Shown: piece by piece, positions 7,403 through 15,185 of the stretch
Position numbering within the stretch: the first letter of the stretch is position 1
How the letters are laid out: each line of letters begins with the position of its first letter
Notes under the pieces: generated by a model
Database searches by the model: none
What the model was told of the DNA's origin: nothing
What the model saw: the letters and a program-made list of their open reading frames with translations, nothing else
Program-made: the position numbers and the translations under genes
DNA from: JBAZOY01 sp041648505
GTDB lineage: Bacteria; Desulfobacterota; Syntrophia; Syntrophales; CG2-30-49-12
Length of the DNA: 51,990 nucleotides
Assembly: GCA_041648505.1 (NCBI GenBank)
Contig: JBAZOY010000009.1
Location: forward strand, 1-51,990
Direction of reading: 5' to 3'

Positions 7403-8698
7403 ATGCGACTTTCCTATTACCTCAAAACCTACCCCTTTCCGGACAAGCCCGGATTCTCTCTTTTCTATTCCACAAAAAAAGGGTCCGTAACTCTTCTGAA
7501 GGAAGATGCCCTATCTTCTATCGGAGAAAAATCTCTTCCGCCGAAGGATGAAGAACTTCTTTTAAGACTTGGGATCATCGTCCCCGACAGGGAGGCGGAG
7601 GTTAGAGATGTCCATACGGTCCTCGAAAGAATTAACGAAAACAACGACACCCTGAATATCACCGTCCTGCCGAACCTCGACTGCAACTTCGCCTGCACCT
7701 ACTGCTACGAAGGTGAGATGAAGGGCAGGTTATACATGAACGAGGAGACAAGGACTGCTTTAGTTGCCTTCATAAAGGAGCGGTTCAGGGAAAATACTAA
7801 GTGCCTGAACATAGACTTTTTCGGCGGCGAGCCGCTTTTGAGCATCATTTTTATCAGAAGTCTTTCCGCAGAGATGAAGTCATTCGCTGAGAGCAGAGGC
7901 GCTGCCTATACCTTTACCCTTACGACCAACGGCTCCCTCTTCAGGAGAGATATTGCGGAAGAACTGGTCCGGCTCGGCCTGACGACAGCAAAGATTACGC
8001 TGGACGGCCCCCCGGAGGTCCATAACAGATGCCGTCCTTTCCGGACGGGCAGGGGCAGTTTTGACATCATCATCAGGAATATCAAAGAAACCTGCGATGT
8101 TGTAAAAACAGGGCTGGGAGGTAACTTCACCAAAGAGAATTATCTTCAATTCCCGAAACTGCTCGATTATCTCCAGAACGAGGGCCTGACACCGGAAAGG
8201 ATTTGTCAGATAAAGTTCGATCCCGTGATGCCGGGGCCTGCCGATGATAAATCTAAGGCCTGTCTTGCCGATGCCTGCATGTCCATAAACGAGCCGTGGC
8301 TGATCGAAGCCGGGGCCTTCCTGCGGGAAGAGATCCTGAGACGGGGGTATAGCACCCCGAAGATCCAACCCTCGCTCTGCCAGGTGGAGAGTACCGATTA
8401 CTATGTCGTGAATTACGACGGCCTCATCTATAAATGTCCGGGCTTCATCGGCAGGAAGGGATTCGAGATAGGCAGCCTCAAAGAAGGGATAAGGGATTAT
8501 TCCGAGACTTACAGGATCGGAATTTACAAGAACCCGGAATGCCGTCAGTGCGAATACCTGCCACTCTGCTTCGGCGGATGCAAATATATGGCCTATATCA
8601 GGGATGGTAACATTGATAATCCCGACTGTAAAAGGCCTTACCTTGATGCGTGCCTTGAGACCATGATCAAACAGGACATAAGGTACAGGAAACAGTGA
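7403..8698 (+). CDS. Radical SAM/SPASM peptide maturase (geopeptide type)
   Basis: A 431-residue radical S-adenosylmethionine enzyme predicted to modify the peptide encoded just upstream. The SAM-cluster motif CNFACTYC places cysteines at 94, 98 and 101 (CX3CX2C), followed by FFGGEPLL and TLTTNGSL. The C-terminal SPASM/twitch region carries further cysteines in YKCPGF, PECRQCEYLPLCFGGCKY and PDCKRPYLDAC, enough for two auxiliary iron-sulfur clusters. The N-terminal ~75 residues (YLKTYPFPDKPG, YSTKKGS, LGIIVPD) match what I remember of the geopeptide maturase group and may bind the leader. I take ATG 7403 as start because this first residue suits the family; the upstream frame runs through the terminator. 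The ribosome site is weak, consistent with low enzyme level. Confidence 0.85.
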   Translation: MRLSYYLKTYPFPDKPGFSLFYSTKKGSVTLLKEDALSSIGEKSLPPKDEELLLRLGIIVPDREAEVRDVHTVLERINENNDTLNITVLPNLDCNFACTYCYEGEMKGRLYMNEETRTALVAFIKERFRENTKCLNIDFFGGEPLLSIIFIRSLSAEMKSFAESRGAAYTFTLTTNGSLFRRDIAEELVRLGLTTAKITLDGPPEVHNRCRPFRTGRGSFDIIIRNIKETCDVVKTGLGGNFTKENYLQFPKLLDYLQNEGLTPERICQIKFDPVMPGPADDKSKACLADACMSINEPWLIEAGAFLREEILRRGYSTPKIQPSLCQVESTDYYVVNYDGLIYKCPGFIGRKGFEIGSLKEGIRDYSETYRIGIYKNPECRQCEYLPLCFGGCKYMAYIRDGNIDNPDCKRPYLDACLETMIKQDIRYRKQ

Positions 8699-8775
8699 AG
8701 ACAGAAGTCAGGAGTCAGGAGACAGGAGTCAGAAGATAGGAGACAGGAGACAGGAGACAGAAGTCAGGAGACAGG
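8699..8775 (+). repeat. Degenerate CAGGAGACAGGAGTC satellite, left flank of the four-helix element
   Basis: About 70 bases of imperfect tandem units built from CAGGAGTCAGGAGACAGAAG, beginning directly after the maturase stop codon. The same words appear in reverse complement at 9128-9187, so the two tracts bracket the four-helix-bundle gene as long inverted repeats. Confidence 0.8.
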
Positions 8776-9187
8776 ATGAAAAGACAGCCGGCAAAGTGTT
8801 TTCAAGATTTAATCGTCTGGCAAAAGGCACATCAGTTTGTTTTATCCGCGTATTGTCTTAGCGATAATTTCCCCCAAAATGAAAAGTATGGACTTACTTC
8901 GCAGATCAGAAGGTCTGCGGTTTCTGTTCCGGCCAATATAGTCGAAGGTTTTAAGAAAAAAACAAGGCCTGATAAAGCCAGGTATATGAAATATTGCACA
9001 AGCTTCACTTGAAGAATGCCGGTACTATTTAATCCTTGCGAAAGACCTTGATTATGGTGATACACTGGGGTTAATTTCTCAACTTGAAGAAGTCAGTAAG
9101 TTGCTTCAGACATACATACAGCGCTTCTATTCTGGCTCCTGTCTCCTGTATTCTGACTCCTGGCTCCTGACTTCTGTATTCTGGTGA
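8776..9187 (+). pseudogene. Four-helix-bundle (S23/IVS-type) protein gene, frameshifted
   Basis: The first frame encodes FQDLIVWQKAHQFVLSAY, then GLTSQIRRSAVSVPANIVEGF and KARYMKY, the signature of the four-helix-bundle family also found in 23S rRNA intervening sequences. At about 8993 the frame breaks: the next frame, from 8996, continues correctly with AQASLEECRYYLILAKDL and LISQLEEVSKLLQTYI. A 2-base loss (or 1-base gain) would join them. The second frame then runs into the right-hand satellite and stops at 9185-9187. The protein has no established enzymatic role. Its position between two genes of the peptide cluster, with inverted satellite flanks, looks like an insertion. A sequencing error at 8990-8996 is the alternative to real decay. 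Confidence 0.75.
9128..9187 (-). repeat. Degenerate satellite, right flank of the four-helix element
   Basis: TTCTGGCTCCTGTCTCCTG, TATTCTGACTCCTGGCTCC and TGACTTCTGTATTCTGG are reverse complements of the units at 8699-8775. The tract ends 4 bases before the ATG of the MFS gene. Weaker traces of the same words occur at about 16922-16953 and 20468-20495, both intergenic. Confidence 0.75.
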
Positions 9188-9191
9188 TCAC

Positions 9192-9767
9192 ATGAATAAT
9201 GATAAAGGTATCGGGATTGGGATTTTCACCTTACTGAGTTCCGTATGGGGGGTCGTGTACGGTCTTGTAGGCCCCTTTTATGTTCTCTATGTCTCAAAGA
9301 TCAGCGGGACAACGGAAAAGCTCGGGATCGCCTTCAGCATCATGGTACTGGTGCAGTCCCTGACTTCCTATGTTGTAGGCCGTTACTCGGACAAACTGGG
9401 AAGAAAACCATTCCTGCTGATGATAGGCCTGCTGGACGCCTCCATCCTTCTGGCCTACACTGTTGCCGACAAGACATACCATATCTACATCTTGCAGGGT
9501 CTTCTGGGAGTTACCAATGCCATGGGCATGACGGTACGCGGGACGATTCTCGGAGACCTCACGAAAAGGGAGCGGAGGGGGACGGATATAGGGAAATACA
9601 ATGCCATTGTGGGTATATTTTCCGCGATCGGTATTGTTCTCGGAGGGTTCATAACTAAAATTTACGGTTTAAAGTCAATATTCTATCTTGGCGCAGCCGT
9701 GATCTTTATTTCAACCATCTTAATCTTTTTTATTCCCGAGCCCAAGGATGTGTCGAAAAGTGATTGA
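9192..9767 (+). CDS. Half-size MFS transporter
   Basis: A 191-residue inner-membrane protein with about six helices. It corresponds to the N-terminal half of a major-facilitator permease. The loop motif between helices 2 and 3 is intact (GRYSDKLGRKPFLLM), and the helix-4/5 region reads QGLLGVTNAMGMTVRGTILGDLTKRERRG. The protein ends IFFIPEPKD, where a 12-helix member would enter its central loop; no second half can be recognised in 9768-9862. It is either a natural six-helix form working as a dimer or a truncated gene. Its place after the maturase makes export of the modified peptide a reasonable guess. The ribosome site lies inside the four-helix element's right satellite. Confidence 0.8.
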   Translation: MNNDKGIGIGIFTLLSSVWGVVYGLVGPFYVLYVSKISGTTEKLGIAFSIMVLVQSLTSYVVGRYSDKLGRKPFLLMIGLLDASILLAYTVADKTYHIYILQGLLGVTNAMGMTVRGTILGDLTKRERRGTDIGKYNAIVGIFSAIGIVLGGFITKIYGLKSIFYLGAAVIFISTILIFFIPEPKDVSKSD

Positions 9768-9862
9768 GTTTTTCATCTTCTTGTGGTTTTTATAACCAGG
9801 GGTGAAAAAGATTTTTGGGTGTCGGTGGATCCAATCGCCAAAGTCATCGGAAAAAATAAAAT

Positions 9863-10768
9863 ATGAGTCACAGATTCGGTTTCAATATGAATATTGAGGA
9901 GCTGGTATTTTTCTTCCTCACGGTGTTTTTCATGCTTTTTGTAGCTCCCTCTGCAGAACCTGCGGAAGTGATAGTTGTCGGTGAGGTGGGTTTAAAACCC
10001 GTGCACGACGTCATTTCAGGGATTCGGGAAACCATGAGAGCAGATTTTGAGGTCTATTCCCCGAAAAGTGTAAAGGGCAGGCTGAACAAGGTTGTCGAAA
10101 AAGAGAACTCACGGCTTGTCATTGCCCTCGGCAGAGAGTCGATCGATGATGCTCTCGGTCTCCCGCCCTCCATTCCCGTTCTTTATGCTCTTGTTATAAC
10201 ACCGCCCATCGTAAACCGGAACAATATGACGGGGTTTTATATGGCGACGCCTGTCGGGAAATATGTTGATATCATCAGGGATTACCTGCCCTCGCTCAGG
10301 CGGATCGCTGTTCCGGGTAGCAGGGAGACAATAAAAACAATGGGAGCCGCGTACTATCCCCAGGTGGTGCCTTATTATGTCAAAAACTCCTATGAATTCG
10401 TCAACGCCCTGGAATCGCTTGAAAATGTTGATGCTATATTGCTTCTTCCGGATCCGTTCGTGCTCACCGCAACGGCGGTAGAAAAGGTATATCTGTTGTC
10501 TCTTAAAAAAGGCATTCCAATACTGGGGCTTTCGGAAAAATATGTAAAGCAGGGAGCTCTTTTTGCCCTGGTTTTTGACTCGCAGGAAACGGGAAGGCAG
10601 ATCGGTAAGACGGCATCAAGGATCATGGCGGGTGAGGTTGATCCCGGATCAATTCCTCCTTCGCCGTCGCCTAAATTCGACCTGTTCATAAATATGGATA
10701 CCGCACGGCAAATGGGGATCCGAGTGCCTTCCGGACTTTTAAAACAAGCGAAGGAGGTCTATCCATAG
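9863..10768 (+). CDS. ABC-type substrate-binding protein (ABC_sub_bind family)
   Basis: A 301-residue periplasmic protein. A hydrophobic export signal covers residues ~10-33 (LVFFFLTVFFMLFVAPSAEPAE), followed by a two-lobe periplasmic-binding fold: VIVVGEVGLKPVHDVISGI, then RLVIALGRESIDDAL, TGFYMATPVGKYVDIIRDYLPSLRRIAV, VDAILLLPDPFV and GIPILGLSEKYVKQGALFALVFD. This suits the ABC_sub_bind group. No ABC permease or ATPase genes adjoin it. Such orphan binding proteins next to a TonB receptor and a sensor kinase are frequent in deltaproteobacteria and may present a ligand to the kinase (inference). ATG 9863 is taken as start; ATG 9887 is possible. The ligand is unknown. Confidence 0.8.
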   Translation: MSHRFGFNMNIEELVFFFLTVFFMLFVAPSAEPAEVIVVGEVGLKPVHDVISGIRETMRADFEVYSPKSVKGRLNKVVEKENSRLVIALGRESIDDALGLPPSIPVLYALVITPPIVNRNNMTGFYMATPVGKYVDIIRDYLPSLRRIAVPGSRETIKTMGAAYYPQVVPYYVKNSYEFVNALESLENVDAILLLPDPFVLTATAVEKVYLLSLKKGIPILGLSEKYVKQGALFALVFDSQETGRQIGKTASRIMAGEVDPGSIPPSPSPKFDLFINMDTARQMGIRVPSGLLKQAKEVYP

Positions 10769-10874
10769 CAGCGTGAAGAGCATACAGGTGACCGGCGTTT
10801 ATACGGCTGCGTTGTGTAATAACCCTGCTTATACGGAGGCCTTTTCAAAATTCTTATAAGATAAAGGAATTTTC

Positions 10875-13106
10875 GTGAGACTCTCTTTCAGAAAAAAAGC
10901 CATCCTCTTTGTGATAACTGTCCTGTTCCTTGTATCTGTTGCCTTTACCTGGCAGTCAATACAGAAACAGAAGGAGATCACGAGAAATGAGGTTATCAAG
11001 AGATCGGAGGTCTTTACGATCCTTGCCGGCAAGACCGGTGAACTGGCTGTCCTTTCCAAGAATGAAGAGCTTCTGAAAAACGCCGCAAGATTCATGAAAA
11101 GCCTATCAGACGTGGTATTCGTAGTATTCTACGATAATAACATGAACCTCCTTGTCCATGAAGGTATATCCGTCCCGGGTCCGCAGGTAAAAGAAAATTC
11201 CGATCTTTCAACAGTCTACGTGGAAAAAGAGAATTATTTTGATTTCTTTGCGCCGGTATATACAGAAAGGGGAAAAGATGATGTTGAGATGTTTGAGGAT
11301 ACCGGTGGATTATCACGCGTGAAGGAAAAGATCGGTTTCGTGAGAATCGGTTTTTCCAAGGCATCCATGAAGGCGGCGGAGAGAGGAATGGTGGTACAGG
11401 GATTTGTCCTCGCTCTCATCTCCATCATTGTAAGCGGGATAATTACTTCCGCCTTTATAACTATTATCACAGTTCCCCTGACCACCCTCCACGGGGCTGT
11501 AAAGAGACTCGCAAAGGGAGAATATCCCGAGGTAAAAGACCTTTCTTTCAAAGGTGAAATAGGTGAGCTTGCAGAGGCTTTTGACACAATGCGCACGGCA
11601 ATAAAGAAGCGGGAATTGCAGCTCATTGAATCCGAAAGGCAACTGAGTAATCTCTTTGAAAGGCTGGAACATGGGATATTCAGACTGGACGCTGAGGGTA
11701 AAGTCCTCAGGACGAACAGAAAGTTCGATGAGATCCTCGGCGTAGAGGATGAATTTTTCCCGTTCTTATCAAAGAAAAGGGAGGAGACCCCTCTCCTGAA
11801 AGCGGCCGCTTCAGGGGCAGTAAAGGATTTCGAGGTGGAGGTACTCGACAAGGACGGTAACAGGCATCTGTTGCTTATTTCTATTTATCCCGAACTCGAT
11901 GAGACCAGGAATATAATTGCGTATGAAGGATATTTTGTTGATGTAACGGAGAAGAAGAAGCTTGAAGAAAGCCTTATGCAGGCACAAAAAATGGAGAGCA
12001 TCGGGATGCTTGCCGGAGGTATTGCCCATGACTTTAACAACGTACTTGCCGGAATTCTGGGATATGCATCTCTCCTGAAAAGCGTAACATCTGAAAATGA
12101 CAAGAATTATAGATATGTTGAGAATATTGAGAAATCCGCAGAACGGGCGGCCAGCTTTACCCGGCAGTTGGTGGGCTTTGCAAGAAAAGGGAAATACATT
12201 GTTGCCAAGCTCTCTGTCAATGATGTCGTCAATGAGTTGATGAAGTTCCTGAGTGAGACTTTCGACAAAAATATATCAATTACAGTTGAGGCCAAAGAAA
12301 ACCTGCCGCTTGTTGAAGGCGACAGCAACCAGCTCTATCAGGCTGTCATGAACCTCTGCATCAATGCTCGAGACGCGATGCCTGAAGGAGGGAAGCTCTT
12401 TATAAAGACCGATCTCTATCTGCTTCACGAAGAGAAAGTCGACGAATATTTTCAGATCCCCCCCGGTGAGTATGTCGTAATCAGTGTTACAGATACCGGA
12501 GGAGGCATGACTCCCGAGATTAAGAGGCATATGTTCGATCCTTTTTATACCACCAAGGATATAGGAAAGGGGACGGGATTGGGACTTGCTGTGGTTTACG
12601 GGATAATCAAAAATCATGGCGGTTATATCACTGTATCTTCAGAAGCCGGACGAGGAACAAGAGTGGGTGTATATCTTCCAAAGGTGGATGGGGTGCTGGA
12701 AGAGAAAAAGAAAGGGGAGACGCCGGCCCGGAAGACTCAAGGGGGGACAATCCTTATCATTGATGACGAGGATCTGGTCAGGGAACTGGGTAAGGATATC
12801 CTGGAGACATACAATTACGATGTCCTTCTCGCTGCTCGCGGAAATGAGGGGATAAAGATATTTAACGAAAAAAGAGACATCATAGATCTCGTTATCCTTG
12901 ATATGATCATGCCTGAGAAGAGCGGAAAACAGGTGTTTTATGAGTTGAAAGCTATAAAGGCCGATGTTAAGATTCTGTTATGCAGCGGATATGGGAAAGA
13001 AGCTTCTTTTCAGGAGTTACTTGAGGCAGGTGCTTCAGGTCTTATTAAGAAGCCCTTTCAGGATAGCGAACTAGTCAATGAGGTCAAGAATATCCTGGAG
13101 GGATAA
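10875..13106 (+). CDS. Hybrid sensor histidine kinase (HAMP-PAS-HK-REC)
   Basis: A 743-residue membrane sensor. Helix 1 (about 8-26) and helix 2 (about 175-200, ALISIIVSGIITSAF) enclose a periplasmic sensing region. A HAMP linker (PLTTLHGAVKRLAKGEYPEV) and a PAS domain (NLFERLEHGIFRLDAEGKVL) follow. The kinase core has the phospho-acceptor His385 in GGIAHDFNNVLAG, the N box NLCINARDAM, DTGGGM, and GKGTGLGLAVVYGI. A C-terminal receiver contains LIIDDED and the acceptor Asp676 in VILDMIMPEKSG. No Hpt domain is present, so the receiver may act as an internal brake or pass phosphate to a separate partner. The GTG start follows AAAGGA. It lies 106 bases after the binding-protein gene and probably belongs to the same signalling unit. 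Confidence 0.9.
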   Translation: MRLSFRKKAILFVITVLFLVSVAFTWQSIQKQKEITRNEVIKRSEVFTILAGKTGELAVLSKNEELLKNAARFMKSLSDVVFVVFYDNNMNLLVHEGISVPGPQVKENSDLSTVYVEKENYFDFFAPVYTERGKDDVEMFEDTGGLSRVKEKIGFVRIGFSKASMKAAERGMVVQGFVLALISIIVSGIITSAFITIITVPLTTLHGAVKRLAKGEYPEVKDLSFKGEIGELAEAFDTMRTAIKKRELQLIESERQLSNLFERLEHGIFRLDAEGKVLRTNRKFDEILGVEDEFFPFLSKKREETPLLKAAASGAVKDFEVEVLDKDGNRHLLLISIYPELDETRNIIAYEGYFVDVTEKKKLEESLMQAQKMESIGMLAGGIAHDFNNVLAGILGYASLLKSVTSENDKNYRYVENIEKSAERAASFTRQLVGFARKGKYIVAKLSVNDVVNELMKFLSETFDKNISITVEAKENLPLVEGDSNQLYQAVMNLCINARDAMPEGGKLFIKTDLYLLHEEKVDEYFQIPPGEYVVISVTDTGGGMTPEIKRHMFDPFYTTKDIGKGTGLGLAVVYGIIKNHGGYITVSSEAGRGTRVGVYLPKVDGVLEEKKKGETPARKTQGGTILIIDDEDLVRELGKDILETYNYDVLLAARGNEGIKIFNEKRDIIDLVILDMIMPEKSGKQVFYELKAIKADVKILLCSGYGKEASFQELLEAGASGLIKKPFQDSELVNEVKNILEG

Positions 13107-13108
13107 GA

Positions 13109-13218
13109 GCTTTTGAAATTGTATTCAGTGGCGATTAAACATCCTTTTCTACGTGTATGTCTTGCTTTGGCAAAAGGATGGCAGAGAAAAATCTTAAATT
13201 CAGCCTTCTGAATTCAGT
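13109..13218 (+). repeat. Dispersed intergenic repeat copy
   Basis: It begins GAGCTTTTGAAATTGTATTC just after the kinase stop codon, and continues with CAGTGGCG, CTTTTCTACGTG and TATGTCTTGCTTTGGCAAA. It ends with the palindrome-like TTAAATTCAGCCTTCTGAA. Both start and end resemble the copy at 50964-51130. Confidence 0.6.
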
Positions 13219-13264
13219 TTCTCCTTTTTTGTAAAGGTCGTCGGATAGCGTATGCTATGGAGAT

Positions 13265-14443
13265 ATGAACCGTTGGAAAAAGCTATCATGCAGAAGGAGT
13301 GGTTGTATCAGCATGAATAATAATCTGGAGAAAAGCCGGGTAGAAAATTTGCAGGAATTGGAGGAAATAAGTTTCCGCTCTTATGCTACCTATGTTGCGG
13401 GTAAACTGCTGACCACCTGTTTCGATTTACAGGAACTTTCAGATATAATCACAGATATGTTTGTGGAGTTGATGCGGGTTGACTCCGGATGTCTGATGCT
13501 TTTCCATAAAAAGTCAGAGAAGTTGAATGTTGTGGCAGTTAAGGGAATAAAGCAGGAAGAAGGCGGAACAGAAAAAGCTATAGAAACGAACAAGGATTTT
13601 ACGGACTGGGTTGTGAAATGGGGGAACCCAATCCTTATGTCAGGGTTAAATGAACAGCCTTTAAAAGATTTCTTTCAGATAATGTCAGAGAAAACGGGTA
13701 TGGAAATAAACGTCTCTCTTCCCCTGGTGGCGAAAGATGAATTTATAGGCTTGATTAATCTTGGAAATAAGGAATCTCTGGTCCCTTTTTATCAAAAAGA
13801 CCTCAGGCTGTTATCCACCCTGTCTGTCTATGTAACGATGGCCGTCAGGAATGCAAAATTATACGATGACCTGCTCAATAGCTACCTTAATACGGTAAGT
13901 GCCCTGGCCGAAGCCATAGAATCAAAGGACCCTTACACCCGTGGCCATTCCGAACGAGTATCGATTTATGCCGCTGCCATAGCGCGGGCAATGAAGCTTA
14001 ATGAAAATGAAATTGAACTTATCCGTGTTGCCGGTGTGTTGCACGATATAGGGAAGATAGGGATACCGGAAAAGATTCTTTTGAAATTCGCTCCATTGAG
14101 CAATGCCGAATTTACTCTTATTAAAGAGCATCCTATTATTGGTGACAAGATAATTGAAAAGGCCAATTTTCCGTGGGACGTACGATCGTTAGCTCTCCAT
14201 CATCACGAGCGGTATGATGGTAGCGGATATCCGGATGGTCAACAGGGAGAGGATATACCTGTCGGGTCACGTATTTTAGCAGTAGCTGATACCTATGAGG
14301 CTCTTAGGGCGGACAGGCCTTACAGGCAAGGATTTCTCAAGGAGAAGTCATTGGAGATAATCAGAGAAGTTGCCGGAGGGCAGCTTGACCGAAAAGTAGT
14401 AGGTGTATTTCTTGAACTTGTGGAAAAAGGAGTAATAGAATAA
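13265..14443 (+). CDS. GAF domain / HD-GYP cyclic-di-GMP phosphodiesterase
   Basis: A 392-residue cytoplasmic protein. Residues ~50-200 form a GAF sensor (DSGCLMLFHKKSEKLNVVAVKG, then LPLVAKDEFIGLINLGNK). The C-terminal ~190 residues form an HD-GYP domain: RGHSERVSIYAAAIARAM, the metal-binding HDIGKIGIP around residue 260, KEHPIIGDKI, HHHERYDGSGYPDG with the GYP signature, and RILAVADTYEALRADRPYR. HD-GYP enzymes hydrolyse cyclic di-GMP. An ATG at 13313 (48 bases in) may be the real start; neither has an ideal ribosome site. It is followed 28 bases later by a CheY-like gene and preceded by the hybrid kinase, so the three probably form a relay affecting c-di-GMP. Confidence 0.88.
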   Translation: MNRWKKLSCRRSGCISMNNNLEKSRVENLQELEEISFRSYATYVAGKLLTTCFDLQELSDIITDMFVELMRVDSGCLMLFHKKSEKLNVVAVKGIKQEEGGTEKAIETNKDFTDWVVKWGNPILMSGLNEQPLKDFFQIMSEKTGMEINVSLPLVAKDEFIGLINLGNKESLVPFYQKDLRLLSTLSVYVTMAVRNAKLYDDLLNSYLNTVSALAEAIESKDPYTRGHSERVSIYAAAIARAMKLNENEIELIRVAGVLHDIGKIGIPEKILLKFAPLSNAEFTLIKEHPIIGDKIIEKANFPWDVRSLALHHHERYDGSGYPDGQQGEDIPVGSRILAVADTYEALRADRPYRQGFLKEKSLEIIREVAGGQLDRKVVGVFLELVEKGVIE

Positions 14444-14471
14444 GGGTAGATCAGGGGTTGAAAGGGGCATT

Positions 14472-14852
14472 ATGGGCGTAAGAATCTTGATCGTGGATGA
14501 TGCGGCATTTATGAGGATGATGTTAACTGATATCTTCGTGGAAAATGGCTACGAAATTATCGGGAAAGCCAAGAACAGTAAAGAGGCGATCAGACTTTAT
14601 ACGGAACTGAAGCCCGACCTGGTAACCATGGACGTTGTAATGTCCGGCGTTGACGGTATTGAAACAACTAAGGAAATTATTAAGATAGATCCCAAAGCAA
14701 AGATAATTGCAGTCAGTGCTCTGGGAGAAGAGCTGCTGGTGAAGGAAGTTATGGAGGCGGGGGCAAAAGGTTTTGTGGTCAAGCCCTTTAAACCTGAAAC
14801 AATTGTTAAGGAGGTGGAGAGGATCACGAAGGGACGTGAGAGGGCGGAATAG
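14472..14852 (+). CDS. CheY-like single-domain response regulator
   Basis: A 126-residue receiver with no output domain. It shows the acidic pair in ILIVDDAAFMR, the phospho-acceptor Asp54 in LVTMDVVMSGVDGIE, AVSAL with the conserved Ser, and the Lys in VVKPFKPE. It resembles chemotaxis CheY of gliding and flagellar deltaproteobacteria, but no chemotaxis genes are in the window. The ATG follows AAAGGGG. It lies 28 bases behind the HD-GYP gene, hence probably co-transcribed; it could receive phosphate from the hybrid kinase upstream (inference). Confidence 0.9.
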   Translation: MGVRILIVDDAAFMRMMLTDIFVENGYEIIGKAKNSKEAIRLYTELKPDLVTMDVVMSGVDGIETTKEIIKIDPKAKIIAVSALGEELLVKEVMEAGAKGFVVKPFKPETIVKEVERITKGRERAE

Positions 14853-14928
14853 AGATTGCCAAGAATATTTAGTTTATTCCCGGGAGGATGAAATAATCGT
14901 ATTGCATTAACAGAGAGAGTTATTTTAC

Positions 14929-14957
14929 TTGACAAAGCGAATAAGAGCTTTTATACT
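14929..14957 (+). promoter_or_regulatory. Consensus promoter for the cimA attenuator leader
   Basis: TTGACA at 14929-14934, a 17-base spacer, then TATACT at 14952-14957 (five of six). Transcription should start near 14964, about 50 bases before the leader peptide start codon. Confidence 0.65.
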
Positions 14958-15013
14958 TCACTGTAAATACTGGGGAAATCGATTGTCTTGATCGTAAGAG
15001 GAAATAAGTCATA

Positions 15014-15103
15014 ATGAGAAGAAACATTTTTACCGTTGATGTTCGGCCTGTAATTGAGGGTATAATTAGTCTCAAAGACATAGGAGACCTGATAGTGGTA
15101 TGA
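15014..15103 (+). CDS. Branched-chain-rich leader peptide of citramalate synthase
   Basis: A 29-codon gene, unannotated by size. Thirteen residues are branched-chain: Ile at 5, 14, 17, 18, 23, 27; Val at 8, 10, 13, 28, 29; Leu at 20, 26. The densest control stretch is Val13-Ile14-Glu-Gly-Ile17-Ile18. A ribosome site AGAGGA at 14997-15002 is 11 bases before the ATG. Codons 25-28 (15087-15098) carry the RNA segment that can disrupt the terminator downstream. The gene lies between a strong promoter and that terminator, directly upstream of the isoleucine-pathway enzyme. All of this fits a classical ribosome-stalling leader; the peptide itself need have no other function. Confidence 0.72.
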   Translation: MRRNIFTVDVRPVIEGIISLKDIGDLIVV

Positions 15104-15166
15104 TGTTTTAAAAACTTTAAAGGCATAAAATCCGTTATCAGGTTAACCTGGTAGCGGATTTTTTTT
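15087..15166 (+). promoter_or_regulatory. Transcription attenuator: antiterminator and intrinsic terminator
   Basis: Terminator: bases 15127-15142 pair with 15147-15162 (16 bp, two wobbles, loop TTAA), and Ts run to 15166. Alternative: ACCTGATAGTGG at 15087-15098, inside the leader coding region, pairs over 12 bases with CCGTTATCAGGT at 15132-15143 (two wobbles), which is the terminator's left arm. The two structures exclude each other. A ribosome stalled at the Ile17-Ile18 codons leaves 15087-15098 free and allows read-through. A ribosome that reaches the stop codon at 15101 covers it and lets the terminator form. Confidence 0.75.
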
Positions 15167-15185
15167 GAAAAAGAAAGGTATGACT

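Noticed and set aside
8699..8775. Purine-rich repeats considered as a CRISPR array
   Set aside because: Units are contiguous and degenerate with no spacers, and no cas gene is present.
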